64,000 nucleotides of DNA from Candidatus Finniella inopinata (GTDB lineage Bacteria; Pseudomonadota; Alphaproteobacteria; Paracaedibacterales; CAITNM01): positions 1 to 64,000 of the forward strand of contig CALPGA020000006.1 in the NCBI GenBank assembly GCA_943322985.2, in the 5' to 3' direction. Positions 39,981 through 50,443 of this stretch are shown here, piece by piece. The notes beneath the pieces are model-generated. The model searched no databases. It saw only the letters and a list, made by a program, of their open reading frames with translations, and had not been told where the DNA came from. Both the position numbers and the translations under genes were made by a program. Within the stretch, counting starts at the first letter, position 1. Every line of letters starts with the position of its first letter.

Positions 39981-41629
39981 GGAAGCTCCTTCATTAATTC
40001 TATTGCTGCCATACGAGCAGCGTCGTTCACATCATTTCCGGAAAGCATGCGCGCTATTTCACTAACGCGCTCATTTTCAGCTAAAACTTGAACGGTTGTA
40101 GCTGTCGTTGTTTGTTCTTGTCGTTTCTCTACAATCAAATGATGTTCCGCTTGTGAAGCCACCTGAGCCGAATGAGTAATTGCCATGACCTGACCACATT
40201 TGCCTAAGCGACGCAAACGTCTGCCAATTGCTAATGCCACTGAACCGCTAACACCATGATCAATTTCATCAAAAATTAACGTTGATAAGTTGTGTTGATT
40301 TGCAGTCGCCACCTTTAATGCCAACATCAGCCTTGCCATTTCTCCACCAGATGCAGTTTTGTGCAACGGCGTGAAAAACTGACCTGGGTTCATACACACT
40401 TCAAAAACAACCTGTTCCACCCCATGAGCACTCCAGTGTGCTTCTGACAAAGGAACAAAATTAGTACGAAAACGAGCATGAGGTAAGAATAAATCTGGTA
40501 GTTCTTTATGCACATTATTCTCTAGCGCACTAGCTGCTTGAGTTCGATGCTTTGATAAAATTTGAGCGGCATCAATATATTCTTGCCTAGCTTTGCTCAA
40601 TTGTTTTTGTAACTGAGTACGTTCATATTCAGGGTCATCAAGTGCCTGTTGCTGACCCTGCAAATTTTGCAAAACGTTATACAAATCATCGCCAGCAATA
40701 TTATATTTTTTAGCTACAGAGTGCAATTCGCTATAACGTTGATCATATGCTTGCAGTTCTTTTGCATGGGCTTGATGCTGATCAAGCAAATCTCGTAGTG
40801 CTTGTTGCGTTTCTTTAACTTCAATGTAAGCGCGGTCTAAACTCTTAGCAGCTTCTTCTAAGGCTTCTAGTCCAGGTTGACTAGACCTTGTTAAGGTTTG
40901 CTGATGTTGCGCTATTTCGCTAGCCAAATCTTTAGGAAATGTTAGGCCAGTCAAACAAGAAGCTACCGTGTCTGCAATTTTTGCAAACCCAACAATTGCT
41001 TCGCGTTTTTGCAAAAGCAATGTTTCTTCGCCTTCAACAGGCGATAGATTTTTTAAATCTTCCAGCTGCATTTTCAAAAATGCTTTTTGACTTTGATTAG
41101 TAGAAATGCTTTCCTCAAAAGCTTTTAAATTAAAAAGAGCCGCCTGAAGATGCTCATGCGCTGCTTCAACAGTATTTCTAATTTTCAAGTCAATTGCTTG
41201 ATCCAAAAGAACACGTTGACGACTTAATTCAAACAAATGATCTTGTTGCCCATGAATATTAATGAGCTGATCACCTAAAATTTTTAACGTTTGTGCCGTG
41301 ACAGATTCGTCGTTAATAAAAGCTTTAGAGCGCCCATTTGTTTGCAAAACTCTACGCAAAGCAATAACATCACGCTTAGGTAAACCTTGTTCTTCAAAAA
41401 AACTATCAAAGTAGGAATCATATTCAAATTCAGCAAAAACAGAAGCTTGCTCAACATTTTTTCGAATAAGAGTTTGTTCTCCACGTTGGCCCAAAACCAA
41501 GCACAAAGCGTCGAGAAGAATAGATTTTCCAGCGCCTGTTTCACCAGTAAGGACACAGAATCCAGATTCGAAAGATAGATCTAACGCTTCAATCAGCACT
41601 ACATTGCGTATACTGAGTGTCTGTAACAT
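39977..41629 (-). CDS. recN: DNA repair protein RecN
   Basis: VLTGETGAGKSILLDALCLVLGQRG, INIHGQQDHLFEL, TASGGEMARLMLALKV, IFDEIDHGVSG. Confidence 0.95.
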   Translation of the reverse strand: MLQTLSIRNVVLIEALDLSFESGFCVLTGETGAGKSILLDALCLVLGQRGEQTLIRKNVEQASVFAEFEYDSYFDSFFEEQGLPKRDVIALRRVLQTNGRSKAFINDESVTAQTLKILGDQLINIHGQQDHLFELSRQRVLLDQAIDLKIRNTVEAAHEHLQAALFNLKAFEESISTNQSQKAFLKMQLEDLKNLSPVEGEETLLLQKREAIVGFAKIADTVASCLTGLTFPKDLASEIAQHQQTLTRSSQPGLEALEEAAKSLDRAYIEVKETQQALRDLLDQHQAHAKELQAYDQRYSELHSVAKKYNIAGDDLYNVLQNLQGQQQALDDPEYERTQLQKQLSKARQEYIDAAQILSKHRTQAASALENNVHKELPDLFLPHARFRTNFVPLSEAHWSAHGVEQVVFEVCMNPGQFFTPLHKTASGGEMARLMLALKVATANQHNLSTLIFDEIDHGVSGSVALAIGRRLRRLGKCGQVMAITHSAQVASQAEHHLIVEKRQEQTTTATTVQVLAENERVSEIARMLSGNDVNDAARMAAIELMKELP

Positions 41630-41632
41630 GCG

Positions 41633-42373
41633 TTAGCGTTTAACCCCTTGCATAGCTTCATAAGCTAGGGAATACCAATCAGAATCACTATAGTTGTGCC
41701 CAAGAACTGCAGCAGAAGCTTGCGCCTCGTCATACAAACCAATCGCTAGATAAGAAATAACCAAACGATAAAGAGCTTCTGGAACGTGCGCTGATTTTTC
41801 ATATTCTTTAACCACTAATTTTAAGCGATTAACAGCAGCCAAATGTGCTTCTTTTTGTTGATAATATCTAGCAACCTCGACCTCTTTTGCAGCCAAATGA
41901 TCACGAATCAAGTCAATTTTTAATCTACCGTCTTTGGCATATTTAGAATCGGGAAAACGATTGATCAATTTCTGGAACGCATCAGCACTTTCTTTTGCTG
42001 GCGTTTGGTCACGCTCAACAATGGGAATCTGCTCATAAGAAATCAAACCTAACATGTACATTGCATATGGAACGTATTCATGGCCAGGATGGAGCTGGAT
42101 AAATGTTTCGAATGACTCTTCCGCGTCTTCATATTTCTTAGCCAAATAATATGCATACCCTGCCATAACTTGCGCATTCAGCGACCAGTCTGAATACGGA
42201 TGCTGCCGTTCAACTTCAGCATATGCTAAGCCAGCTTCTTTATGTTTTTTAGCTTCCATGCGATCAACAGCCATTAAATACAGCTGTTCAACTGACATTT
42301 CATCAAATTTTTCACTATCATCTGCACAAGATGCAAGAAATAGAGCAAGTAGCCCAGAGAGGAGTCGTTTCAC
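41633..42373 (-). CDS. bamD: Outer membrane assembly lipoprotein BamD
   Basis: Lipobox LFLASCAD; VERQHPYSDWSLNAQVMAGYAYYLAKKYEDAEESFETFIQLHPGHEYVPYAMYMLGL. Confidence 0.92.
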   Translation of the reverse strand: MKRLLSGLLALFLASCADDSEKFDEMSVEQLYLMAVDRMEAKKHKEAGLAYAEVERQHPYSDWSLNAQVMAGYAYYLAKKYEDAEESFETFIQLHPGHEYVPYAMYMLGLISYEQIPIVERDQTPAKESADAFQKLINRFPDSKYAKDGRLKIDLIRDHLAAKEVEVARYYQQKEAHLAAVNRLKLVVKEYEKSAHVPEALYRLVISYLAIGLYDEAQASAAVLGHNYSDSDWYSLAYEAMQGVKR

Positions 42374-42615
42374 AATGTAATATTGCTTTTATTTTCTGAT
42401 ACGATAGCACAAGGAAAACATGTTTCCTAGAGATGTGTGCAACCAAAAATTTAGAAAAAATTTCTGTGTTTATATTGAATTAATACTCTGATAGTATTTT
42501 TAATTGTTATATGCTTATCTTACTTGTAGAGTGGCGCTTGTCATAAGCACTTGGTCTTGCTACAGTGCGGTGCTAAATAGAATAAATTTATTAAAATTTA
42601 AAGACAGAGGTTTCC

Positions 42616-45021
42616 TTGGCACAAAGTGTCGTAATTGTAGAGTCGCCCTCAAAAGCGAAGACTATAAACAAGTACTTAGGTAGTGACTACAAAGTTATTG
42701 CTAGCTATGGTCATGTGCGCGATTTGCCATCAAAAAATGGATCAGTAAATCCAAATGACAATTTTTCCATGATTTGGGAACTTGATGAACAAGGAAAGAA
42801 ACGCATTAAAGACATTGTTGGTTTAGCAAAGGGCGCTAAAAATTTATTTCTCGCAACCGACCCGGATCGCGAAGGAGAAGCCATTTCTTGGCATATTCAA
42901 CAAGTTCTAGAAGAAATGAAAGCAACCACAGGCATGAACGTGCAACGGATTGTTTTTAACGAAATCACAAAACGTGCTGTCCAAGAATCGCTGAAATCAC
43001 CAAGAGCTGTTAATAAAGAACTTGTAGACGCGTACCTGGCACGTCGCGCACTTGATTATCTTGTAGGCTTTACTTTATCTCCTATTTTATGGAGAAAACT
43101 TCCAGGGGCTCGTTCTGCAGGGCGTGTGCAATCGGTTGCTTTACGCTTGATCGTTGAACGAGAGCAAGAAATAGATGCTTTCAAAACCCAAGAGTATTGG
43201 TCAGTTGAAACCCAGTGCATGAACAGCGCAAGCGTTAACTTTTTAGCAAAATTGAATTTTCTTAACGGCAAAAAATTAGATAAGTTTTCTTTACCTAACG
43301 AAGAATCAGCTAAAGCAGCAGCTGACATTATTGAAAAATCAACATTCACTGTTGGTGATATCGAAAAGAAGCAGGTACGTCGTAACCCTGCAGCACCATT
43401 TACAACGTCAACATTACAGCAAGAAGCATCAAGAAAGCTTGGATTCAGCCCAAAAAAGACAATGCAACTTGCGCAGCGCCTTTATGAAGGTGTTGAAATA
43501 GATGGTGAAACTACTGGTTTAGTAACCTACATGCGTACCGATAGCGTCAATCTTTCAAATGATGCTTTAACATTAGCAAGAGAATTTATTGAAAAAGATT
43601 TTGGTAAGCAATATTTGCCAGATGCACCGCGTCTTTATAAAAGTAAAGCAAAGAATGCACAGGAAGCGCATGAAGCGATTCGCCCAACGGATGTAGTTCG
43701 CACCCCAAAATCAATAGCTGCACATCTTGATGAAGCACAATTGAAGCTTTATGAACTTATTTGGAAGCGTACTGTTGCAAGCCAAATGGAAAACGCTCTG
43801 TTTGACCAAGTTGGAGTAGATATTGTTTCACATGATAAACACACAATTTTACGTGCAACTGGCTCTACTCTTGTTTTTGATGGCTTCTTAAAGCTTTATC
43901 AAGAAGGTAAAGACCAAGAGAATCAAGAAAATAAAGATGAAAAAGCCTCTGATGATGACGACCGTATACTGCCTCCTTTAACCGTGGGCGAAGCCGTAAG
44001 CATTAATTCAGTAACACCAGAGCAACATTTTACACAGCCTCCACCACGCTATACTGAAGCAAGTCTTGTTAAAAAGCTTGAAGAATTAGGAATCGGACGC
44101 CCCTCAACATATGTTTCATTAATCCAAACACTGCAAGACCGTGATTATGTTCGCATTGAAAAACGTCAATTTCATCCAGACCAGCGCGGGAGATTGGTAA
44201 CATCGTTCTTAAGCCATTATTTCCCCAAATACGTTCAATATGATTTCACAGCTGATCTTGAAGAGCAGTTAGATGATATTTCAGGTGGACGTCGTGGCTG
44301 GATTGATGTGATGAACGCTTTTTGGGTACCATTTCATGACACAGTAAAATTGGCAGAGCCCTTAAAAATAAGCCAAGTTTTAGACGACGTGCAAAAAGAC
44401 CTTGAGTCTTCACTGTTTGATATGACAAAGGAAAACCCAAAAGCTTGCCCAACATGTAGCGAAGGTCAACTTTCATTAAAACTTAGTAAATTTGGCCCTT
44501 TCCTTGGTTGCAACCGTTACCCTGATTGCAAATATACAAAGTCACTTAACGGAACTGCTAACTCCGAAGAAGGGTTACAAGAAGCCAATGATGTTATTGT
44601 ACTTGGTCAAGACCCAAACCTTGGAGTTGATATCACCGTTCGCAAAGGCCCTTATGGACCTTATTTGCAATGGGAAGAAAAAGATGTCAAAAAACCAAAA
44701 CGTGTAAGTATTCCTCCTGGATTTGATCCTTACACAATTCCTTTAGAGCAAGCGCTAAAATTGGCAGCGATGCCTTCGCCTATTGGAAAGCACCCTGAAA
44801 CCCAGGAAGATATTCTTGTAGGCATTGGCCGCTTTGGTCCTTATTTAAAATACGACGGTGCGTTTACTTCAATTCCTAAGGCTTACAATTTCATGGAAGT
44901 TACATTGGAAGAAGCGTTAGCTATTTTGGAAAAGAAACGCAATGCCCCACCAAGAGCTGGATTTAAACCAAAAGCTAAACCTGCGCCAAAAGCAAAAGCA
45001 GCAGCAAAAAAGAAAAGCTAA
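42616..45021 (+). CDS. topA: DNA topoisomerase I; TTG start
   Basis: VVIVESPSKAKTINKYLG, ATDPDREGEAISWH, GLVTYMRTDS, CPTCSEGQLSLK zinc ribbon. Confidence 0.97.
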   Translation: MAQSVVIVESPSKAKTINKYLGSDYKVIASYGHVRDLPSKNGSVNPNDNFSMIWELDEQGKKRIKDIVGLAKGAKNLFLATDPDREGEAISWHIQQVLEEMKATTGMNVQRIVFNEITKRAVQESLKSPRAVNKELVDAYLARRALDYLVGFTLSPILWRKLPGARSAGRVQSVALRLIVEREQEIDAFKTQEYWSVETQCMNSASVNFLAKLNFLNGKKLDKFSLPNEESAKAAADIIEKSTFTVGDIEKKQVRRNPAAPFTTSTLQQEASRKLGFSPKKTMQLAQRLYEGVEIDGETTGLVTYMRTDSVNLSNDALTLAREFIEKDFGKQYLPDAPRLYKSKAKNAQEAHEAIRPTDVVRTPKSIAAHLDEAQLKLYELIWKRTVASQMENALFDQVGVDIVSHDKHTILRATGSTLVFDGFLKLYQEGKDQENQENKDEKASDDDDRILPPLTVGEAVSINSVTPEQHFTQPPPRYTEASLVKKLEELGIGRPSTYVSLIQTLQDRDYVRIEKRQFHPDQRGRLVTSFLSHYFPKYVQYDFTADLEEQLDDISGGRRGWIDVMNAFWVPFHDTVKLAEPLKISQVLDDVQKDLESSLFDMTKENPKACPTCSEGQLSLKLSKFGPFLGCNRYPDCKYTKSLNGTANSEEGLQEANDVIVLGQDPNLGVDITVRKGPYGPYLQWEEKDVKKPKRVSIPPGFDPYTIPLEQALKLAAMPSPIGKHPETQEDILVGIGRFGPYLKYDGAFTSIPKAYNFMEVTLEEALAILEKKRNAPPRAGFKPKAKPAPKAKAAAKKKS

Positions 45022-45045
45022 GAACATATAGTTCATAGCTTTTCT
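45011..45045. terminator. Hairpin between convergent topA and serC overlapping the topA stop codon
   Basis: AGAAAAGCT aa GAAC atata GTTC at AGCTTTTCT. Confidence 0.5.
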
Positions 45046-45052
45046 GCTCTAA

Positions 45053-46144
45053 TCAAGAAGAAAAATTTTCCATAAAAGTTTTGGTGAAATGCATCAAATC
45101 ACTTTTTTCCATGGTGGCACCACACCACACCCGAAAACTGGGCTTTGAATGCGCATGGTTTACAATATCAAACAATAAACCTTTATCAGCTAAAGGCTGT
45201 GCAAACGCTCGGTATTCGTCAAAGCTTGTAAATTTATCTGCATAAAAACAAACTGACCCACCTTTAGCCTGCGCATCAGGTGCAGCCATAGGAGATAAAC
45301 CTGGCGTGTTAACTACCCAGTCATAAAGGAATGAAACATTATCTGCTGCTTTTTTGTATAAACCACTAGCACCACCCAGGCTATCAACCCAATCAAGCGC
45401 ACACTCAATATCTGCTAGCGATAACATTGAAGGGGTGTTTAATGTTAGCCCATCAAAAACACCGTAATTAACCTTGTCACCAATCCACAAACTCATAATC
45501 CTTGGGATAGGCCAGCTAGGCACATAAGTTTCTAATTGACGTAATGCACGAGGGCTAAGAGCCAACATGCCATGAGCAGCCTCTCCGCCTAAGCCTTTCT
45601 GCCATGAAAAAGCCACAACATCAAACTGAGAAAATGGCATTTCAAAGCAAAATGCCGCTGCCGTTGCATCAACGATAACTAAGCCCTTGCGATCTTGCTT
45701 AATCCAATCAGTGTTTGAATATGCTACTCCTGTAGTTGTGGCACTTATCGCCATAACTAAATCACGATCAGGATTATGATGCAAAGCAGGAAGCGTGCCA
45801 TATTCTGCTTCAATAACATTTACATCAATTTTAAGCTGGTGCTTAATATCGTAAGCCCATATCTTGCTAAACACATCCATCACATGCACATCTACACCAC
45901 GGCTGCCAAGTAAGCACCACATAGCCATTTCAATAGCACCTGTTGCCGAAGCTGGCACAATCGCAAGTTTATAGTCTTCTGGAATATTTAAGAGCTTTTT
46001 TTGACGCTCGATAATAGATTTTAGATGCGTTTTCGCAATGTCACTTCGATGAGATCTATTTAAAAATGGACGGTTCAATTTTTCTAAAGACCAGCCCGAA
46101 TATTTCACGCATGGTCCCGAGCTAAAGTATGGCCGCATTATCAA
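45053..46144 (-). CDS. serC: Phosphoserine aminotransferase
   Basis: YFSSGPCVKYSGWSLEKL, RSHRSDIAKTHLKSIIERQK, VVAFSWQKGLGGEAAHGMLALSPRA. Confidence 0.9.
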   Translation of the reverse strand: MIMRPYFSSGPCVKYSGWSLEKLNRPFLNRSHRSDIAKTHLKSIIERQKKLLNIPEDYKLAIVPASATGAIEMAMWCLLGSRGVDVHVMDVFSKIWAYDIKHQLKIDVNVIEAEYGTLPALHHNPDRDLVMAISATTTGVAYSNTDWIKQDRKGLVIVDATAAAFCFEMPFSQFDVVAFSWQKGLGGEAAHGMLALSPRALRQLETYVPSWPIPRIMSLWIGDKVNYGVFDGLTLNTPSMLSLADIECALDWVDSLGGASGLYKKAADNVSFLYDWVVNTPGLSPMAAPDAQAKGGSVCFYADKFTSFDEYRAFAQPLADKGLLFDIVNHAHSKPSFRVWCGATMEKSDLMHFTKTFMENFSS

Positions 46145-47364
46145 TCCTTTTGAAAAAGATACCGTAGTGTCTGTCCCATTCTACTTAAAAAGAAAGATCT
46201 TGGAACGTCCTTTTTTACAACCAGGGGAATAATCACTGGTTCATTCCAATCAGGGTGAGTAACCGTAACTTCACCTACTTGATCACCTGCTTTAATGGGC
46301 GCTTCTAAAGAACTTTGATATTTAATCACTGCTTTAACCTGGTCAATTCTATTACGATGCATTGTCAGAGTATGTTTTCCTGGCTCTACTTCTATCATTT
46401 CTTGAGAACTATAACGAACTGGCAATTCAATAATAGGTTTATTTGCTGGCATAATTGTGTAATTAGCGAAAGTCCCAAAACCCCATTGCAATAATCTATA
46501 TGCTTCGTCTGCACGTTGTTTCATTGATCGTAAGCCTGCCACCACTAAAAATAATCTACGGCCGTTTTGCACAGCTGACGCGACCATGCCATATCCGGGG
46601 CTCTCTGCATGACCAGTTTTTACACCATCACAACCAATGTTTTTTTGCAGCAAAACATTTCTATTAGGCTGCGTAATGCCACGATATGTAAAATTTAATT
46701 CCTTATATATACCATACCATTTAGGAAAATCATCAAGTGTACGCTTGCTCATAATAAATAAGTCACGCGCTGTGGTTTTATGACCTTCTTCAGGCAAACC
46801 ACTTGCATTTTTAAATTCAGTCTGAGCACAGCCCATTTCTTTTGCAACATGCGTCATATCCGCAGAAAATGCAGATTGAGTACCACTCAAGAATTCAGCT
46901 AAGGCAATAGCAGCATCATTTCCTGACACAACAATCAGGCCTTTCAATAAATCTTCCACTGGAACTTGATCACCAACTTCTAGGAACATATCACTGCCCT
47001 CCATTTTGCGAGCATTACTTGAAATAGTAACAAGTGAAGTTGGTTTTATACGATTTTCATTTAGGGCTTTCATAACCATATAGGCCGTCATAATTTTGGT
47101 CATTGAAGCTGGTTCAAGCTGTTCAGAAGCATTTTTTTCAAGTAGAACCTTACCAGTTTCATAATCAACTAAAAGTGCATGAGTAGAATCAACCTCAATT
47201 CCATAAGGCGCCAAAATATTATCTTTTGGCTCATCTTTTTTTGATTTCTCTTGAGGTTTCTTTGGTTTTACATTTTTAATAATCGTTGGCTTTTTAGTCT
47301 TTGCTTCCGCTTCATACACTGAACAACTAATCAAAATAATCAATAAGAACCTAAGAAATAACAT
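46141..47364 (-). CDS. dacA: D-alanyl-D-alanine carboxypeptidase (PBP5/6-like)
   Basis: LEPASMTKIMTAYMV (SxxK), SGNDAAIALAEFLSG, DGVKTGHAESPGYGMVASA (KTG). Confidence 0.93.
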   Translation of the reverse strand: MLFLRFLLIILISCSVYEAEAKTKKPTIIKNVKPKKPQEKSKKDEPKDNILAPYGIEVDSTHALLVDYETGKVLLEKNASEQLEPASMTKIMTAYMVMKALNENRIKPTSLVTISSNARKMEGSDMFLEVGDQVPVEDLLKGLIVVSGNDAAIALAEFLSGTQSAFSADMTHVAKEMGCAQTEFKNASGLPEEGHKTTARDLFIMSKRTLDDFPKWYGIYKELNFTYRGITQPNRNVLLQKNIGCDGVKTGHAESPGYGMVASAVQNGRRLFLVVAGLRSMKQRADEAYRLLQWGFGTFANYTIMPANKPIIELPVRYSSQEMIEVEPGKHTLTMHRNRIDQVKAVIKYQSSLEAPIKAGDQVGEVTVTHPDWNEPVIIPLVVKKDVPRSFFLSRMGQTLRYLFQKD

Positions 47365-47365
47365 G

Positions 47366-48328
47366 CTAATCCTTTATCATAATTGCTTGCGCATACCCTT
47401 TATCTCGGGCCTGCTTTAAAATTTGTTGAGATAGTTGATTGTCAAAAGGCCCAACTTTTACGTTATAAAGCATTTGACCGCTTGGATGAAGAGCAGATTG
47501 CACCGATGCATTCCATGTTTTTGGAAGAGCAGCGGCAACATTTTGCGCATTTGCTTTTTGCACGTAGGCCTCACCTAAATTAACGTAGGTATTAAATTTT
47601 CCAATGCCTTTTGCAGCTGCTGGATTTTTTGCAATAGACTGCTTTGCAGGAGCAACAGACTCAAGAATATCGTCTAAAGATGTTGATTGATCAGGTGTCA
47701 CTTGTTTTTGAGGTGTTTTAGCAGGCGCAGGTTTAGTGGCAGGCGTTGGCCCTTCTGTTACTGTAGCATTATGCCTGCCTGCGATTTCATCCTGGTAAAC
47801 TTCCTGCCAGGTTCTGCCGTCCCTCATTTTACCACTTTTATTACCGTTCTTCGCCAAATAATCAGACAGCATTCGACTTTCACCAGGAACACTTTGTACC
47901 CTTACAGTAACCAACCCCTTACTATAACTTCCTAAAGCTTTTGCAGCCCCTACGCTTAAGTCAATGATGCGTCCTTCATAAACAAATGGTCCTCTATCAT
48001 CTACAACCAAGTTAATAGATTTCCCATTTTGTAGGTTAGTGACTTTTACAACTGTAGGAAGTGGCAATGTACGGTGCGCAGCTGAAATGCCGTGCATGTT
48101 GAATTTTTCGCCATAGGGTTTTGGCTTTCCATGGAAACCTGGCCCATACCATGACGCAAGACCTGTTTGGTCATATTCATAAAATTTCTGAGGGTGGTGC
48201 CATTCGCCACGACAATAATAGCTGTTAGTCGAACCCTTACCTATGCCACCAATTGGCGTACGTGGCCCCGAAGGGCCACCACCAGCACATCCGACTAATA
48301 ATAAAAATACAATGATTACGCAGTGCAA
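47366..48328 (-). CDS. rlpA: RlpA-like septal lytic transglycosylase lipoprotein with C-terminal SPOR-like domain
   Basis: Lipobox LLVGCAGG; GLASWYGPGFHGKPKPYGEKFNMHGISAAHRTLPLPTVVKVTNLQNGKSINLVVDDRGPF. Confidence 0.93.
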   Translation of the reverse strand: MHCVIIVFLLLVGCAGGGPSGPRTPIGGIGKGSTNSYYCRGEWHHPQKFYEYDQTGLASWYGPGFHGKPKPYGEKFNMHGISAAHRTLPLPTVVKVTNLQNGKSINLVVDDRGPFVYEGRIIDLSVGAAKALGSYSKGLVTVRVQSVPGESRMLSDYLAKNGNKSGKMRDGRTWQEVYQDEIAGRHNATVTEGPTPATKPAPAKTPQKQVTPDQSTSLDDILESVAPAKQSIAKNPAAAKGIGKFNTYVNLGEAYVQKANAQNVAAALPKTWNASVQSALHPSGQMLYNVKVGPFDNQLSQQILKQARDKGYAQAIMIKD

Positions 48329-48412
48329 AAAAATACAACAAGATCAAGATAAGTACTTATTTATACTCGTTTTCATTTGATTATAACAAGGGATAAATAC
48401 GTATGCCCTTAT

Positions 48413-49183
48413 TTATCCAATCAATGGCAAGAATGTTTTATGTAATAATTCATTAGCACACAAAACTGAATCCACATAAATATCCATTGGCTGGCCATCC
48501 ATATTAGTAATCACACCGCCAGCTTCACGTATCATCAGAACGCCAGCTGCCATATCCCATGGCTTTAAACCTTGCAAAAAGCAGACATCAAAACGACCAC
48601 TTGCCACATACGCTAAATCGAGTGCACCTGCACCTGTATAACGAATACCTGAAATTTTTCCATCAATTTCTTTGACAACCGGATGATCATAATCACAACA
48701 CACTAGTAAAGATTCTAAATCTCGACGACTTGAAACTCTCAATCGTTTTTGGTTACAAAATGCACCCTTGCCTTTTTCAGCCCAAAATAATTCATCCAAA
48801 ATTGGCTGATAAGTCACGCCGGCAATAATTTCACCGTCAAATTCTAACGCAACAGTTATGGCAAAATGAGGGTTACTATGCAAAAAGTTTGTTGTACCGT
48901 CTAGCGGGTCAATAATCCAACGATGTCTTGGATCTCTGCCCTTAATTTCTCCAGCTTCTTCACATAAAAAACAAAAATCAGGACGCGCTTTTCGTAATTC
49001 ATCAATAAGAATTTGCTCTGAACGTTTGTCAGCAGAGCTTACAAAATCACCAATTGATTTTCGTGTAATTTGCAAATGACTTAGTTCACCGAAATCACGC
49101 ACAAGACCACGAGCTGCTTTGTAAACAGCCGCAGACATAACATTAATTAAGGCAGATTTTGGTGTTTGAAAGGTTCTGGTCAT
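48413..49183 (-). CDS. suhB: Inositol monophosphatase family protein
   Basis: FLCEEAGEIKGRDPRHRWIIDPLDGTTNFLHSNPHFAITVAL, KPWDMAAGVLMIREAGG. Confidence 0.92.
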   Translation of the reverse strand: MTRTFQTPKSALINVMSAAVYKAARGLVRDFGELSHLQITRKSIGDFVSSADKRSEQILIDELRKARPDFCFLCEEAGEIKGRDPRHRWIIDPLDGTTNFLHSNPHFAITVALEFDGEIIAGVTYQPILDELFWAEKGKGAFCNQKRLRVSSRRDLESLLVCCDYDHPVVKEIDGKISGIRYTGAGALDLAYVASGRFDVCFLQGLKPWDMAAGVLMIREAGGVITNMDGQPMDIYVDSVLCANELLHKTFLPLIG

Positions 49184-49185
49184 TA

Positions 49186-49752
49186 CTAGTCTTTCGCACG
49201 CTCTACATATGTTCCATCAGCTGTGCGCACAACAACTCTAGTGCCCGATTCAATATGAGGCGGCACCATAATACGAACACCATTCTCGAGCATTGCAGGC
49301 TTAAACGATGAAGTAGCTGTTTGACCTTTAACAACAGGATCTGCCTCTGTAATAGCTAATACAACTGTGTCAGGTAATCTTGCAGAAATAGGGGTTCCTT
49401 CGTGCATACATAATTCTACAATCATATTATCTTGCAAATATGCAGCAGCATCCCCTACGAATTTTTTAGAAACATTTATCTGATCAAAGTTTGTTTGGTC
49501 CATAAATACTAAGTCATCCCCATCAGCATACAAATACTGAAATGGTATTTGGTCAAGGTGCACACGCTCAACTGACTCTGCAGAGCGGAATCGTTCATTG
49601 AGTTTTGTACCATCGGTAAGGCACTTTAATTCAACCTGCATGTAGGCTCCGCCTTTTCCTGGCTGAGTATGCTCAGTTTTTACAGCAGTCCATAGCTTAC
49701 CTTGATATTCAATAATATTGCCTGGACGAATTTCATTTCCTGATATTTTCAT
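49186..49752 (-). CDS. efp: Elongation factor P (start chosen at MKISGNEI)
   Basis: [43 protein letters not shown]. Confidence 0.96.
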   Translation of the reverse strand: MKISGNEIRPGNIIEYQGKLWTAVKTEHTQPGKGGAYMQVELKCLTDGTKLNERFRSAESVERVHLDQIPFQYLYADGDDLVFMDQTNFDQINVSKKFVGDAAAYLQDNMIVELCMHEGTPISARLPDTVVLAITEADPVVKGQTATSSFKPAMLENGVRIMVPPHIESGTRVVVRTADGTYVERAKD

Positions 49753-49793
49753 AATCGCTCTGATGCTCCTTAGATACTGCATTATAGTAGGTA

Positions 49794-49830
49794 TAAAAAA
49801 ACCCGCAACCAAATTGCTGCGGGTTTTTTA
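49794..49830 (-). terminator. Terminator of pal
   Basis: aaaaaaacccgcaaccaaattgctgcgggtttttt. Confidence 0.8.
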
Positions 49831-49844
49831 GGAAGGAAGCGATA

Positions 49845-50297
49845 TTAGTTAATAACTGTGATCGCAACGCGGTTTTGAGCATGAGCTAGCTCAGTATCAG
49901 AAACAACTTCCAATTTCTCTTTTCCGTAAGAAATTGTTTTTAAGCGGCTCTTATCAATACCAAGTTTTACAAGTTGCTTCTCAGCTTCATTTGCACGACG
50001 TGCACCTAGAGCTAAGTTATACTCACGTGTTCCACGTGCATCGCACTTACCTTCAACAGTTGCTGTAGTTGAAGAGTAAACTTTCAACCAACCAGCTTGT
50101 GCTTCAAGGTCTTTCTTAGCTTCAGCTGAAAGAGTTGAGCTGTCGAAATTAAAGAATGCGCGATCTTTAACAGTTTGTTTGAAATGACCAGGTGTGCCTG
50201 GAGTAGCTGCTGCGTTCGCATCTACTTGGCATGTGTCTGAACATTCACAACCAATTAGTAATAGCGCAAGCGCTACTGAAGACAATACTTTTTTCAT
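49845..50297 (-). CDS. pal: Peptidoglycan-associated lipoprotein (start chosen at MKKVLSS)
   Basis: Lipobox LLIGCECS; FFNFDSSTLSAEAKKDLEAQ..., GKCDARGTREYNLALGARRANEAEKQL. Confidence 0.95.
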   Translation of the reverse strand: MKKVLSSVALALLLIGCECSDTCQVDANAAATPGTPGHFKQTVKDRAFFNFDSSTLSAEAKKDLEAQAGWLKVYSSTTATVEGKCDARGTREYNLALGARRANEAEKQLVKLGIDKSRLKTISYGKEKLEVVSDTELAHAQNRVAITVIN

Positions 50298-50443
50298 TGG
50301 ATAATCCTTCCCAAGAAATTTATTTAAATTAAACCAATTCAAACGTATCAAATCTTTAATAAAACACCAAGTGAACTACAACTCCACAAAATATAATCTG
50401 ACGGCGTGTAGATCTTTTGCAACACTATTGGAAATAACCAAAA

